Assembly: GCA_015478945.1 (NCBI GenBank)
Contig: JABUQX010002400.1
Span: 85,001-120,297 of the forward strand
DNA from: Trachelipus rathkii
Lineage: Eukaryota > Arthropoda > Malacostraca > Isopoda > Trachelipodidae
DNA: 35,297 nt
Direction: 5' to 3'
The notes below the pieces were generated by a model. That model made no database searches. It was not told the origin of the DNA and saw only the letters and a list, made by a program, of their open reading frames with translations. How positions within the stretch are numbered: position 1 is the first letter of the stretch; each line of letters begins with the position of its first letter. The translations under genes were made by a program, and so were the position numbers. Positions 10,146 to 21,990 of this stretch are shown piece by piece.

Positions 10146-13100
10146 AATTTTTTCAACATATTATATACTTATATATAGGCTCCATTATATTATTAAGTAC
10201 TTTCAATATTTTAAGGATTTAAGTCATAATTAAAATTTAGGGAATATAGAGAACTATATATGCTATATATAGCATACAGTATGTTATGAGTTTAAGATAT
10301 TAGTATGAATATATATGGTAGTACTTATACTATTTGTTCTATAACTTATGTATCCTAATTTTCACGGCTAAAATTTCACTAAATAATAAATAATATCACA
10401 TTGTCATTAGCGAGACATCTGTGGCAACTTCTAATAATCTAATGACATGTGTGTACTTTCACATACTTCATCATACGGACACTAAAATACATATCTAAAA
10501 TATAATGTAAGGTATACTTTATCTATTATAAATATTCTCTTATATTATTTTACAAATATGTTCACTTCTATCTATATCTTATTATCATCGTTTAAACCTT
10601 CTTCACTCAGATAATTCAACATTACTACTTAAATATAGAATTCATGTATAAGTGCTCGAGTTCATATCACAAAAATCACAAGATGACAGGATTTATCAGA
10701 GGACTTATATCAACCACAAATCACTTATTAGAGAGACGCAAAAAATCTTTTATTGAATACAAAACAATAAGCTAGTAAATAATGCTAGTTATTAGATTAA
10801 GAGCAAATGTAACTTCTATTATAACCAACCTTATTTACCATACCTTATAATCTTTATCGACCAGGATTTATCTCTAGTAACATAGACAACTTTTCGTCAC
10901 ATTGGTGTAATCTCATCTTAGACACTCAAACGGATTAGGCTAGCTAATTTAGATTCGCGATAGATACACAGAGGCGAGCAATCTAAACATCACATCTGAG
11001 CTTACGATAGTATTAGAGCATAATACAATGTATTTCGACTCAATTATTTAATACTATGTTAGGATTCTATTAATTAATATTATGGATATCTAATAGTATC
11101 TAAATTTATAAATTACGGTATGATAGCTTTATGAACATATATGAACAATTATTTAGGAGTCACAGGTTAAAGCCCATATCATTAACGTTAGGTCAGTCAT
11201 AATTATCGCAGACTAGCCAACTATCGGTAGTTTATTTTGTCGCACGTTTAAAATAATTATAGCTTTAGAAAGATTAAAAGAAATTTATAATTCTAAAATT
11301 TTAGTAGTAAGACTAAGTAATATAAGCAATATATGCTATATTGCCTAACCTTCCATTTACAGTTTATATTCCTGCAAACATTCAAGGCTCAAACTTATGT
11401 AGACTTAGCGTCTATGAGTCTCACTAAGTACATATTTTATATATAAACCTGTTAAATGTGTTGTGTTGTTTTGTTTAGCACAGTGAACGTCCATGAATTT
11501 CTAAGAACTATTTGCGCACAAATTAGTTTCTATAAATCAAATTTAGAGCATAAATTAGGCCAGATGGTACGCACATTATCTCAATTGGTTTAATAGCACA
11601 ATTATAAAAAAGATACGTGATACAAGTTGGATTAAATCAGAGAGTCTGAGGCATCTTATCAGAAGCCTAGGTACCTCAACTCCTTCATATAATTAATTTC
11701 ATAATTTAAAATGTATTTTTAGTCTAAATCATTACGAAGACATTTGTCAGAAAACGACTGATCTCACAAAGATGAAGTTGCTGCAGAGACTTCTGGTGAG
11801 ATGATGTCATTATGCTTTCGAGTATAAGTTTCTATACTTTCTATTTCAATGCTTTCATTACAGTACCATATAGATGTGTTCTAAGTGACCTTAAAAGCTC
11901 ATAAATTTCAGATGAGGAATGATCCTGACCAGAGATAATCATTCAAAATAAGAAATTCCATTTCATATTGTCTATTAAAATATTTATAAAAACCATCACA
12001 TAAAGCACTATTCAGTTTATACAGCCAAGACCAATCTCAATTCTCCTCAGGTTCAAAGTTATTTTTTTCATCCTTAGTACAAGAAGATAGTCGATACCAG
12101 TGATAACAGAAGAAGAGAAGGCAGGGATCAGTTCTACCGTATACATTGCTTGTATTGTAGAGCACAGATGGCAAAGTTACACCGAGTCCCTCTGCTTTAA
12201 ATAGTATATATACACTAAGAACGTGATCCGCCACCACAAATCGCATTAAAGTAATACTGACAGCCATATCTACTTAGCCAGAATGGCCAGCACCGTTTCC
12301 GTGAAAAGCTCTGTTGGTTCACCCCACTTCAGTACAATATGGAGAGAGAGAACGTGAAATGAAATAGTAAAGTAAAAATTCACCACTCACAGGGCGTTGG
12401 CTATCGATTTTGAGCGTGGAACTATTCTGTTCTGAAGGGGCTATATTTAGATTATTGTGATTCTTCTTGAAGTGACCAATGTAAACTGATATGATATTTC
12501 CTCACATTTATAAAACTTACATATACCTGAAATTTAATGAGATTATCCTTATAATTATAAAAATGAGATATATAATACCCTTTCACACACTCACAATATT
12601 TAATGCTCATTTAAATAAAATAAAATTAAATAGGGAGACGTATTATTAGCGATAAACTTTAGTCCATATATAATATTCAAGATCTATTACCTATCTAATT
12701 TAATAGCTTAGATAATAATTATTATGAATAAAGTGAGCCTACCTTGAACTTTTAGACTAATGGTTTTTAAGAGCTAGAAAAAATTAAAATAATTATTAGA
12801 TGCCATTTAATATTAAAATAATATCATATCTATTTAATAAGACAGTTAAATATTCGTGCACACCACATAATGTAATCGACTAGGTTTACGACTCGAAGAT
12901 ACGAGAACATGGTAGGAACAATTGAAAGGGGGAGATATAACCGCCATGAAATATATTTCTTTGCCAGCAGCTAGCGCATTAGGTGCAGTGATACTTGAGT
13001 CGCCGGGTAGGGGCGGAGAGTAAAGGCCACATAATTTTATCACACTCACATGGTAAACACCATCAATGTGAAAGTCAAGGAGATTGATGCGCGAAGTTGA

Positions 13101-16040
13101 ATACCATTACCTCTGATGTTCAAATACAATAATATCCAATAAGAGTCGTAGGGTTACAGGAAGACCAAAAACACAGCAGAAGAGGTGGCGAGAATAATAA
13201 AATAACGTGCAAAATCCTCATAAATACACGCTCGAATAATTCTCAATCAACCTCTCGTTGCACCACGTGACAGAGAGATGCACCCCTGCACGCTTAAATA
13301 CACATTCTATTGCCGATTCTGTAAAAATGTCGGTATAAATACTTAGGATAACCTATTTAAATTTAAAAAATAAGCACACCCAGTGAAAATGAGTGGCTAT
13401 TCTTCTAGAGTAAGAATTTTAAACAAACTACTCACAGGGCCTATAATATTCATTAAATTCAGGGCACCTTGACACGAATTTTAAAAGATAATCATTACTA
13501 CGGTAAGATGGTGTTAATGAGCTTCTCTATGCTGTGAGAATGTTATTGATGCTAATAACTTACTTTCTAAAATGAAATAGATTTATATTACACAATTCAA
13601 TTTTGTAAGTTTAAAAAAATTTCCGAAGGGATTCCATTTGTTTATGAATTTTTTTGTCTAAAAAGTGTCATACACGACCTAAATGAGTTCTATTGACACG
13701 ACAGAAAGGTCCTGTAAAAGAAATAGTAATCTCTATGGCTCTTTAACACCTAGATTAAGTCCAAATTAATAGGTTTTTATAATAGACTAGCCACATCTAC
13801 TGAAATCGCGATCGAACTAGACTCTGGTACGTGTGAAGGCAACGGCACATGACCTATCTCATCTCTTTAATATCTATCACGTACCAATCCTATAATTTTA
13901 TACTGGTGAGCACATAATAATTACAGATAGACTCACTATTATTCAATAAGGTAGCTTACTTTAGGAGTCAAAGGATAAAAGTTAACCACCTTCTACAACA
14001 AAATTACGTAATATGTCTTGAAGCTTTAGCCATAAGTCACTAACACAATTATACTTTGATCTGCTACTATACAATTACTTGAAAAAATAAAACGTAATAC
14101 TAGAAGCACTAGTATGAGTAAACGTTTTGGGACTTTTAAAGATTACGAATGCTACTGAGTTCGAACTGTGTCCAAAAGGAGAGTTCCTTACCCTTTCAAA
14201 ATATAAGTGTCTAGCTTTATACGGAACAGTATCATAATATAAATCCTCATAAAGAGAACATCTGGGCATAATCAACTCATCAACTATATACCTATATTAA
14301 AAACTTAACTATGGTATTTATAGCAACCGCTGCAACTTTTGAAAAGGCAAGCAGCCGTTTGATCGTATTAATTAAAAGACACTCCAGTCTGGTTATCATA
14401 TATTCACACCCTCTACTGCTTTTACATAAGTGATAATGATGTATCATTAAAATAAAGTTATATGATGATTAGTGTAATACATAAGTACCTTTAATAATTA
14501 TATTATTTAATAAGATTAATTATAAATATTATCAAAAATAAAGATGATTTACCTAAGTGGAGCTTAATCTAGTCTAGTAATATGACATTACATATTCTAT
14601 TATAGAAGTTTGATCCCTTATTGGTACTATGAGATTTAATTAATGAGTATCTCCATTACCATAAATCATGTAAGAATTAGTAATTAAAAGTTGTAATGAG
14701 AGTTAGCTATTGCACTTGTAATAAGTTTAATAACTACTAGATGTGTTTATAATCTTATACCTTTTGGAAATAATTATTCTACTAATTATTTATTAATATT
14801 ACAATAATATCAATAAATAACGTACTAAGTATTTAAACATCTTGGCTACTAATTATGTTTCAAATATATAAAATCGAATAATTTTCCTTAGCGTAATCAA
14901 ATTCATAAATTCGAAAAAATCTATAATAGTCTAAATCAAATTGCAGGTATACAATACAACTGATTAACTTTGGTTAATGCCAGTCTAAAAAATCCTCTTG
15001 TTTCTAGAATTAGACGCATTTCTTGAGTAGTATCTTGATAAGTCTCAGACATTGACTTGAATGTACAGTTCCTGTGGATGGTAGAGCCAAAGTGATTGAA
15101 ATAAGTGTGTGCTTGTTCAAGAGTTTTGAGGGTGCTCGTTAGGATAGTAGTTGCAGAGAGGCGTTAGTGTTATAGAGAACAACATATCTTCGGAGGAAGA
15201 TAATATGCCTGAACACATGGAACTACGCAAGTAAATAATTCAAAATAATAATGGAGTAATAAATGGGAGCATATTCAATATTATATCACTGCGAAAGATA
15301 TAGAATAGTATATTATAATGATATAATAATTATATACGACGCTACACACTATTGAGATTAGTTCAAAGCATATAATACTTATTTTTATGTGGTAGTACAG
15401 ACCTCCATTAAAGTAAAATTGCGCATATAAGATATTCGTTCAGCTGTAATAGATATACAACCCAAATCAGAAATAATCGAAATAACGGAATAACGAAGTC
15501 CTAAATAATTTAGTTTAAAAGCACGAACTCTAGTAATGATTCACGAATAGTTTCTCGTCCCCAGTCAATAATATATTAATGGTCTGATACATGGTAATTA
15601 TATCGCAAAACGGTTCTATGTCGTACACTGTCGTCCAATCTGAGAGTAATATTGTAAAAACAAGAAATATTTGGGAGTTCATCTACACACTCCCAGGGAT
15701 CCGATATATGAAAAAAATAAGTAATCCGAGTTATACTACTAAAAAACTGATATTGATACAAGGTATCAACTAAGGAGAGAGAAGATTAACGATGTGCTCA
15801 TGCTATGTTGTTACCTCTGGCGGATATGTGCGAGATTCTACGTCAGGTCATATAATACGATGATAGCATTCACTATCACAAATATCTCACTATATCGAAA
15901 GTAGTCATAAGACCTATAATACTACGTTGAGACCTATCTAACGAATCTTTAAGTCCTCCTCTATGTCGGAGGAGCTCTAATCATAATTAGAATCCTATTA
16001 ACTAAATATAAGTCAGTATAGTAAGATCAGTGATCTCTCT
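10146..16040. other. gene-free AT-rich stretch
   Basis: I read this on both strands and found no recognisable protein domain, RNA gene or repeat family. The open frames are short (60-76 codons), for example 12037-12267, 12846-13049 and 14075-14275 on the minus strand and 15591-15773 on the plus strand. They match nothing I know. The 15591-15773 frame is overlapped by an equally open frame on the other strand at 15576-15761, as expected of non-coding sequence. G+C rises slightly at about 12.0-12.4 and 12.85-13.3 kb. Confidence 0.5.
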
Positions 16041-16464
16041 ATATGATAATAGTATATAATTTAGTGAACGAATTACATTTATATATATACCCATATTATA
16101 TATATATACCCTGTGTCTTATATATTATGTATATATACTATTATTCACAGTACCGTATGTCATCTATGGTTTATACCTATTATGATATATATATTATATA
16201 TATATATATATATACCTCGGTAATATATATGTATATTCTTATAATATATATATATATAATATAACCCTATATATACAATTTATATATAGTGTCTCTATAT
16301 AATATCATATCACTATAACAATCACTATATATATTATAGTATTCTCGTGTTCAAGATATCGACCTATTAATACTAGACCCTATATACTCCTACATAAGTA
16401 TATAGATATAGTTATATACATATATTATATTAGATATAGTCATATATAATATATAATATATTAT
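16041..16464. repeat. scrambled TA block
   Basis: TATATA-rich tract, purest at about 16180-16265, with short unique interruptions. The Tyr/Ile-rich 73-codon frame at 16043-16264 is a by-product of the repeat. Confidence 0.75.
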
Positions 16465-16640
16465 TAGGGATGGCCCAGATATCCTAGAAAGACAGGAAAT
16501 GTCTCGATATTTATAAAAAAAATATCAATAAATCGCCTCGACTATCCTTGCCAAGAAAATATCGATATTCGATATATCCATATTTCGATTATCTATAATC
16601 CGATTATTAATTGATATATTATGAAACCACCATATAATAA
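16465..16640 (+). mobile_element. possible hAT-type transposon end (ATCGATAT type)
   Basis: TAGGGATGGCCCAGATATC at 16465 resembles the outer end of one group of hAT elements, which start with (C/T)AGGGATGGGCGATAT and then carry dense ATCGATAT motifs. Here CGATATT (16505), AATCGCC (16531), ATCGATAT (16561-16568) and TCGATATATC (16569-16578) follow in the expected region. The opposite end, an 8-bp target duplication and transposase were not found, and TA blocks bound it on both sides. The assignment rests on motif resemblance only. Confidence 0.35.
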
Positions 16641-16745
16641 ATATATATATATATATATTATAGTATATATATATATATTATATATATATACTATTATATA
16701 GGTATATATATATATAGTATATATATATATATACTATATAATATA
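16641..16745. repeat. scrambled TA block
   Basis: A short tract almost wholly of TATATA, with single-base interruptions such as TATTATA and TAGTATA, immediately after the ATCGATAT-rich segment. Confidence 0.8.
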
Positions 16746-17033
16746 GTTAGCTATCCAGGATTAGGCGGACGCACCATATTAAAAACATACGAATCTAACA
16801 ACTAAAGAAATATTGGGGGGAAATTAACCAAATATTTGGAAAACTAAATTTTAGTTATGAAAAGTGTTAAATAAATTAAAACTACCAAAAATAAAAAAAA
16901 TAAATAACAAAGTTTTAAGGATATCCGATGACATTTTTTTTACAAAACGTCAGAAAGGAAATGGGGAACAGATTTATTTGCATTCTCAAACAATGAACAG
17001 TTGTTAGGTATTTTACAGTATACGTTTAATCTA
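16746..17033. other. natural-looking AT-rich island, no gene
   Basis: A/T runs return here (AAAAAAA near 16892, TTTTTTTT near 16934, GGGGGG near 16815), as in the window's flanks and unlike the neighbouring blocks. No open frame or element end is recognisable. It could be interior sequence of a decayed transposon whose end lies at 16465. Confidence 0.4.
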
Positions 17034-17059
17034 ACTATCTCATCTATCTATCTATCTAA
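17034..17059. repeat. short (CTAT)n tetranucleotide repeat
   Basis: About five CTAT units with one interruption (CTATCTCATC) lead directly into the next TA block. Confidence 0.85.
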
Positions 17060-17381
17060 TAATATATAATATATATATATATTATATTAGTTATATAACT
17101 ATATATATAGAATATATATATATTTATATTAAATATATATATATATATATATAATAAATATATAATATTATATATATATCATATATACTTTATGTTATAT
17201 ATTTAATATGAATTCATAATATATAATAGATAATATATATATACTATATATAGTGCTTATATATACGTATATATATATACTATATTATATATATATTAAT
17301 ATATTATATATATATATTAAATATATATTATAATATAGAATTATATATATAACTATATTGATAGTGATATATATATTTACT
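17060..17381. repeat. scrambled TA block
   Basis: About 320 bases of TATATA/ATAATATA words with single interruptions and few homopolymer runs. It ends at the hAT-like sequence at 17382. Confidence 0.8.
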
Positions 17382-17491
17382 TAGGGAGATGTGCGAATAT
17401 TCGTAGTATTCGGCTATTCGGCGTATTATCCGCCAAACACGTCGACATATCTACGGTATTCGGCTCTTTTGCGAGCTATTCGGGTCCGAAT
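17382..17491 (+). mobile_element. probable hAT-type transposon 5' end with subterminal ATTCGG repeats
   Basis: The segment opens TAGGGAGATGTGCGAATATT. Many animal hAT elements begin (C/T)AGGGATGTGCGAATATTCG, so this looks like the same end with two inserted bases. The palindrome CGAATATTCG sits at 17394-17403. ATTCGG then recurs at 17408, 17416, 17458 and 17478, with the reverse CCGAAT at 17486. Clustered subterminal repeats of this kind are typical of hAT transposase binding regions. A BED-finger-like reading frame follows about 110 bp downstream, the order expected of an autonomous hAT element. No right end was found. Confidence 0.5.
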
Positions 17492-17603
17492 ATTGAGCTT
17501 TATAACAATAAATTACGTCACATGAAGGAAAGTTATTTTCAATTTAAAATTGCAATTTCTTAGAAACTTATTTTCCAAAAAAATAAAATATACAAATTTT
17601 TGT

Positions 17604-17693
17604 AGCCAATATGGGCAAAATCTTTGTCATACTTGTCGATCCGTAGTAAGCGGCCCTTTGACATTATTATATATTCTAAAAAAGAATCAACGT
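17604..17693 (+). pseudogene. decayed BED zinc-finger remnant of a hAT transposase
   Basis: Thirty codons are open from 17604 to a TAG at 17694-17696. They contain CHTC (Cys at 17625 and 17634), then SGPLTLLYILKKNQR. BED fingers of hAT transposases read C-x2-C, then a GPTSNL-like stretch, then H-L-K-(R/K)-N-H. Here the cysteines, the SGP-x-T region and LKKN are in place, and Ile and Gln occupy exactly the two histidine positions five residues apart. Zinc binding would be lost. Past the stop the frame is not open. Weak further resemblance (AKD near 17853) is not enough to call. The placement behind a hAT-like end supports the reading. Confidence 0.38.
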
Positions 17694-17696
17694 TAG

Positions 17697-19030
17697 TGAT
17701 ACGGGAATAATGGACGCAAACATGGTAGCTGGTATACAGGAGAGTGGCTTGTTAATCAATTTCATTTTTAAATTCACAATGTTGCAACTGTGGCATTCCA
17801 CGGATGTTCATATTATTCAGAAAGTCTGTTAACGATATTTATTTATTTGCAAAAGACATATCACTCAGCAATCATGCGTTTGCAACACCATATACACAAC
17901 AACGGCAGTTGCCAAAAGCTTAAAATTGTACCAGACGTCGATCTTGAAATGGTCAAGTACAGCTAGTATATAATCTAGGACTGCTAGATCAAGACACGTA
18001 AGATTTCTACCACATGCTCGGATACAGAACTTATGATTAATGGCTTACCAAATGATGTTTGAAGAAAAAATGTTTCCCATTACACAATACTACGCTGCGC
18101 TGCTGAATCAACAAATATAAGTGGCTGGTTGACCTGCACTCGAATAATTTAGGTCACAGGGCGAAAACATATTATCTGTCCCACTTTCACATGACGGCCA
18201 TTTCTAGCACTAACATCACTAAATAACAACCATATAAATCATGAGTTTAATATCAGCGCGCAAGTGATCCCTCTTCTCAAGATTCACACTAAATCTATTA
18301 TGTTATAAAAAAATAGAGGCAAATTCACAAGAGAAGCACAAGAGCATCTCATCGTGGAATAATGTTACACTCGTATGAACGAGTCTTAAAAGTACAGTCG
18401 TGAAAAAAAGCACTTTACTAAGTCTTCTTCTCTATATTTATAAATCTTTGTGTGCTAAGGCGCTACTTTGTCTTAGATCGGGCGATGCAAGTTAATTTTT
18501 CCACATGATTTCAGCAATGAATCCAGACTGGGAGCAAGATCTTTATGTCTGCGCTAGTTTGGGCTAGAAAAATCATGTTCCGGTCTTGAAGTTTCGGTTC
18601 GACTCAAATCGCATTTTGGTCCAAAGGATGATGAAAGAGAGACTCAGTCATAATACGAAAAATTTATGCTACTGCCTTCCCGATACACGAATTTACAGTT
18701 CTAGAAATCTATCCTGAAGGAACCCGGGACTAAGATCGGCTTCGCTTTTTTTGGGTGTAAAAAATCGTGAATCTATGCAATAAAGGCACTGTAACAGTGG
18801 AATAACTCTTGAAAGGTGTCAACATTTTGCACCAACAACTTGTTCTTTTCATGAGGTATTTCGAATCTATGTCTCGGTCACCTTTCAATGTCCTACAAAA
18901 AATTAAGAAAATTCAATTGTATGGGCACTCAACTGGCTCAACTCTTATGGAGATGTACTGCATGATATCGAGGATTCTAATTGAAATAATTTTTTCTGGT
19001 TGGACTATTCTCACACACAAATAGAATTAC
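17697..19030. other. unassigned stretch, possibly the decayed body of the hAT element
   Basis: No continuous frame. The end (18809-19024, plus strand, 71 codons from TTG with no early ATG) is open and encodes a peptide beginning KGVNILHQQLVLFMRYFE. I could not match it to the hAT dimerisation region or any other family. Some parts (17500-17600 and 18740-18920) have natural-looking A/T runs, and others resemble the scrambled centre. Confidence 0.3.
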
Positions 19031-21990
19031 GAACACAAACTTAAAATAGAAAATTGTATTTCACTGTAACCATGACACAAAGACAAAAGAAGAAGAGAAA
19101 GTGTGGTTGAATAATAACAGAACGTTGACTATAATAATCTACACTAGATCGGATGCGTGATACTCTGAACAGATATGATCATGAACAATTAGAGGTAAAT
19201 GAGTGGCTATAATAAATGCGGAGGAATAGATCGAGGGCAAGGATAAATATATATTCAAACACATATATACTAAGTTTGCTGACAGCTAGTCCAACGAAGA
19301 ATAGCATACTGAGATAAGTGATTTAACCTTTCGTGGGCATATTCTTTTAATCCCTACATACAGCCCTTCACGAAGTTATGAACTCGGAAAACACATAATT
19401 TCAGAAGGGAAATAACTGAGTTCTTTCAGCGTGAAATTTATGAAATAACCACGAGAATAAAATACATCTTTTTATCTTCAGCTCCGTCTCTAACATGTCA
19501 ATAGTGCGGATTGATCTAGCTCGAAGAGAGACTATTTTATAAGAAAATATCTAATGATAGATACTCGTCAGCAGATTACTTTATAATCGTAATTGAGGAG
19601 CAGGTAGAGATAATACGAAATGGAGTTGGAATACTGTAACTCTGGAAAATGAGTGAAGGATACTGCCGCGAATTTCGTTGGATGAACTAATATACAGTGG
19701 CGTATCATATCTGAGACGCTAAGCTCGCTATATCCAGAGATGTAATAATTTAGTAGTTAGAATCATCTTCTATTATTCTACGGGCCTAACCTTTTACACC
19801 TAATAATCTTCACTATTTAATTATATTATTTACATATTGATCATGTTATGTATAGGATTTTTGACTATTCAGCTCAGGGCGAATAAAGAGAAATTATAGT
19901 CACAGTTAGTCTTTGGCTTTCTGTTTTTAGCTCTACATCTCCTTCTGTGTATATCAACCACTTGAGAAATAACTCCTAATTGAAAAATTATATGGTGTCA
20001 GTTTTCTGAAGAGCTGCGGCGTTTTTCGCACCCATCTATGTATTATAAGTATTATTGATGGTGTGTTTCGGATCTCCGCGAAATAATTGTGTAATTTCGG
20101 TATTGTGTGAGTCAATAGTCTCAAGATTAAATAAGTTCTCAACACAATGCCGCGTATATGCGCTGTAGACTATACTTAAGACCATCGATAATGCTATAAA
20201 AATGTTGGCATATATGAGCATGATCTTAGTAGTTTTTACCAGTTTCTTTTTATACAAGAGGTTATTTACAATCATAATCTCTGTGTAATATTACAATAGT
20301 AATCAGTTTATCGATAGTTATTTTCTAATATCATAGTTACTATAATATTATAACTACTATTCAAGAAATAACAGGTTTTGATTAAGCGTCTCAAGTTCCG
20401 TGTCATGCTTAAGCATAAAATATTAAAATATATTAATTTGAATTATCACTATGTATATACTTAAGTAATGAACCTGTCATCTTCGTAACAGCAGTCATAC
20501 TCATCAACGAAATATTTTGGAATCCATTTGTATTTACATCACTAAAATGAGGTTATCGTCACAAATATACAGAAATAATGACTATCGGACATTATCTTAA
20601 AAGATAAGACGGATGTAATTTTGGTGGGAAAAGGGGACATATATAGAATAATAGGTACTGAGTTAATCATAAATTGAGACATTATGAAAAAATAGCAACA
20701 CTAGGGATAACGAATAACTACTAAAAGAGGCAATAGCCTAATATTATTGAGAGGCTAAGTACATTTTGAGTGACACCTTGGACTAATAATATAAAAGTAT
20801 TGAAAACTGACACTCACATATATACTAATATATATTGAACACAAATATAACATAACAAATAATAAATGAAATACATAAATAAGATGAAGTAATAAGAAAA
20901 AGCGACATCACAATTGGCAATAGTAATTAGGTAAATATAGTACGTTATAATTCGAACAGAGGTAGAAGTGTATAGAAATCTATATATACAGCAGAATGGA
21001 GACCAGCTAGTATAGTAATCTTTCATTACTAATCAGACAACATGTATTCCCATAATCGAAGATTTACCCAGTAAGTTATACAGTGGAGGACCTCGATCTG
21101 ATTACAGAATAAAAAATGAAGGAAATAATAGATGAATATAAGCAGAACACAATAAATGTGTGTCATAAGTATGAAAAAAGAATTGATAATACGAGATAGA
21201 AGAATGGGAGAAAGAATATAGAAAATCGAGACAACTAAAGATACTAGACGTAGCAATTACCTTTTTGAGATAGACTATTGTCCGAAATACATGACTATAT
21301 TACACAAACTATGATAAACGCAGAATCGAGTATGGACTGCACAAACGACAACAGAGTGACAAAAAAACATAGCACTGAAAATCAGAAGAGAAGAATGAGC
21401 GCTTCAGTTACTGCATACCACTCAATCCGTACTGCGTGCCGAACCACTGGTCAGCTAGCTTCTCTCTGTCTTCGTCAGAGCCGATCTACTTGTGCATATG
21501 CACATAAGATATGCGAGGCAAAATAGACGATCAATACTGAAACAGACCTACACTCAATAAATCTAGAAATAGTGCCGACACATCATGAGAATCATGATTC
21601 GATCACACACTATGTGCCTAGTTAAAAACAAATTGAAGGGATTGAGTTGATGTGATGCAAGTACTCAAACAAACCATGAACTTTAAGGATTCTAATGATG
21701 ATACCGCGGTTCAGAATGCGACAGGTGATTTTGTTCCACCATGAAGCATAACAATGCCATTGACAACGGAGTCCAGTCTAGGTACGTATTCCGGAACATT
21801 TTAATCATGTATGAAGTGAAGTTAACCAGCAACTCGAATAACATTACTAGAGTGAAGCGAACCAGGGATAGAACAAGAAACGCAAACGCTACATAAGAAA
21901 CCACAGCAAACTGCTTGATGACACGCTATAATTTCTAGGCTCCATGATGGATATGATACTGATGTCTAGCCAGTTCCTGTATCAAAAATG
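19031..21990. other. gene-free AT-rich stretch
   Basis: Short overlapping frames of 60-82 codons occur on both strands (for example 19954-20145 with 20036-20275, and 21278-21526). None has a domain. No tandem repeat, RNA fold or transposon end is recognised. Confidence 0.5.

Noticed and set aside
16043..16264. Tyr/Ile-rich frame, and the similar one at 32629-32835
   Set aside because: Both are translations of TATATA tracts.
9691..17381. TA-rich blocks as replication origin, matrix attachment region or centromere
   Set aside because: AT richness alone is not evidence. There is no monomer periodicity or other supporting motif, and sequence reliability is doubtful.
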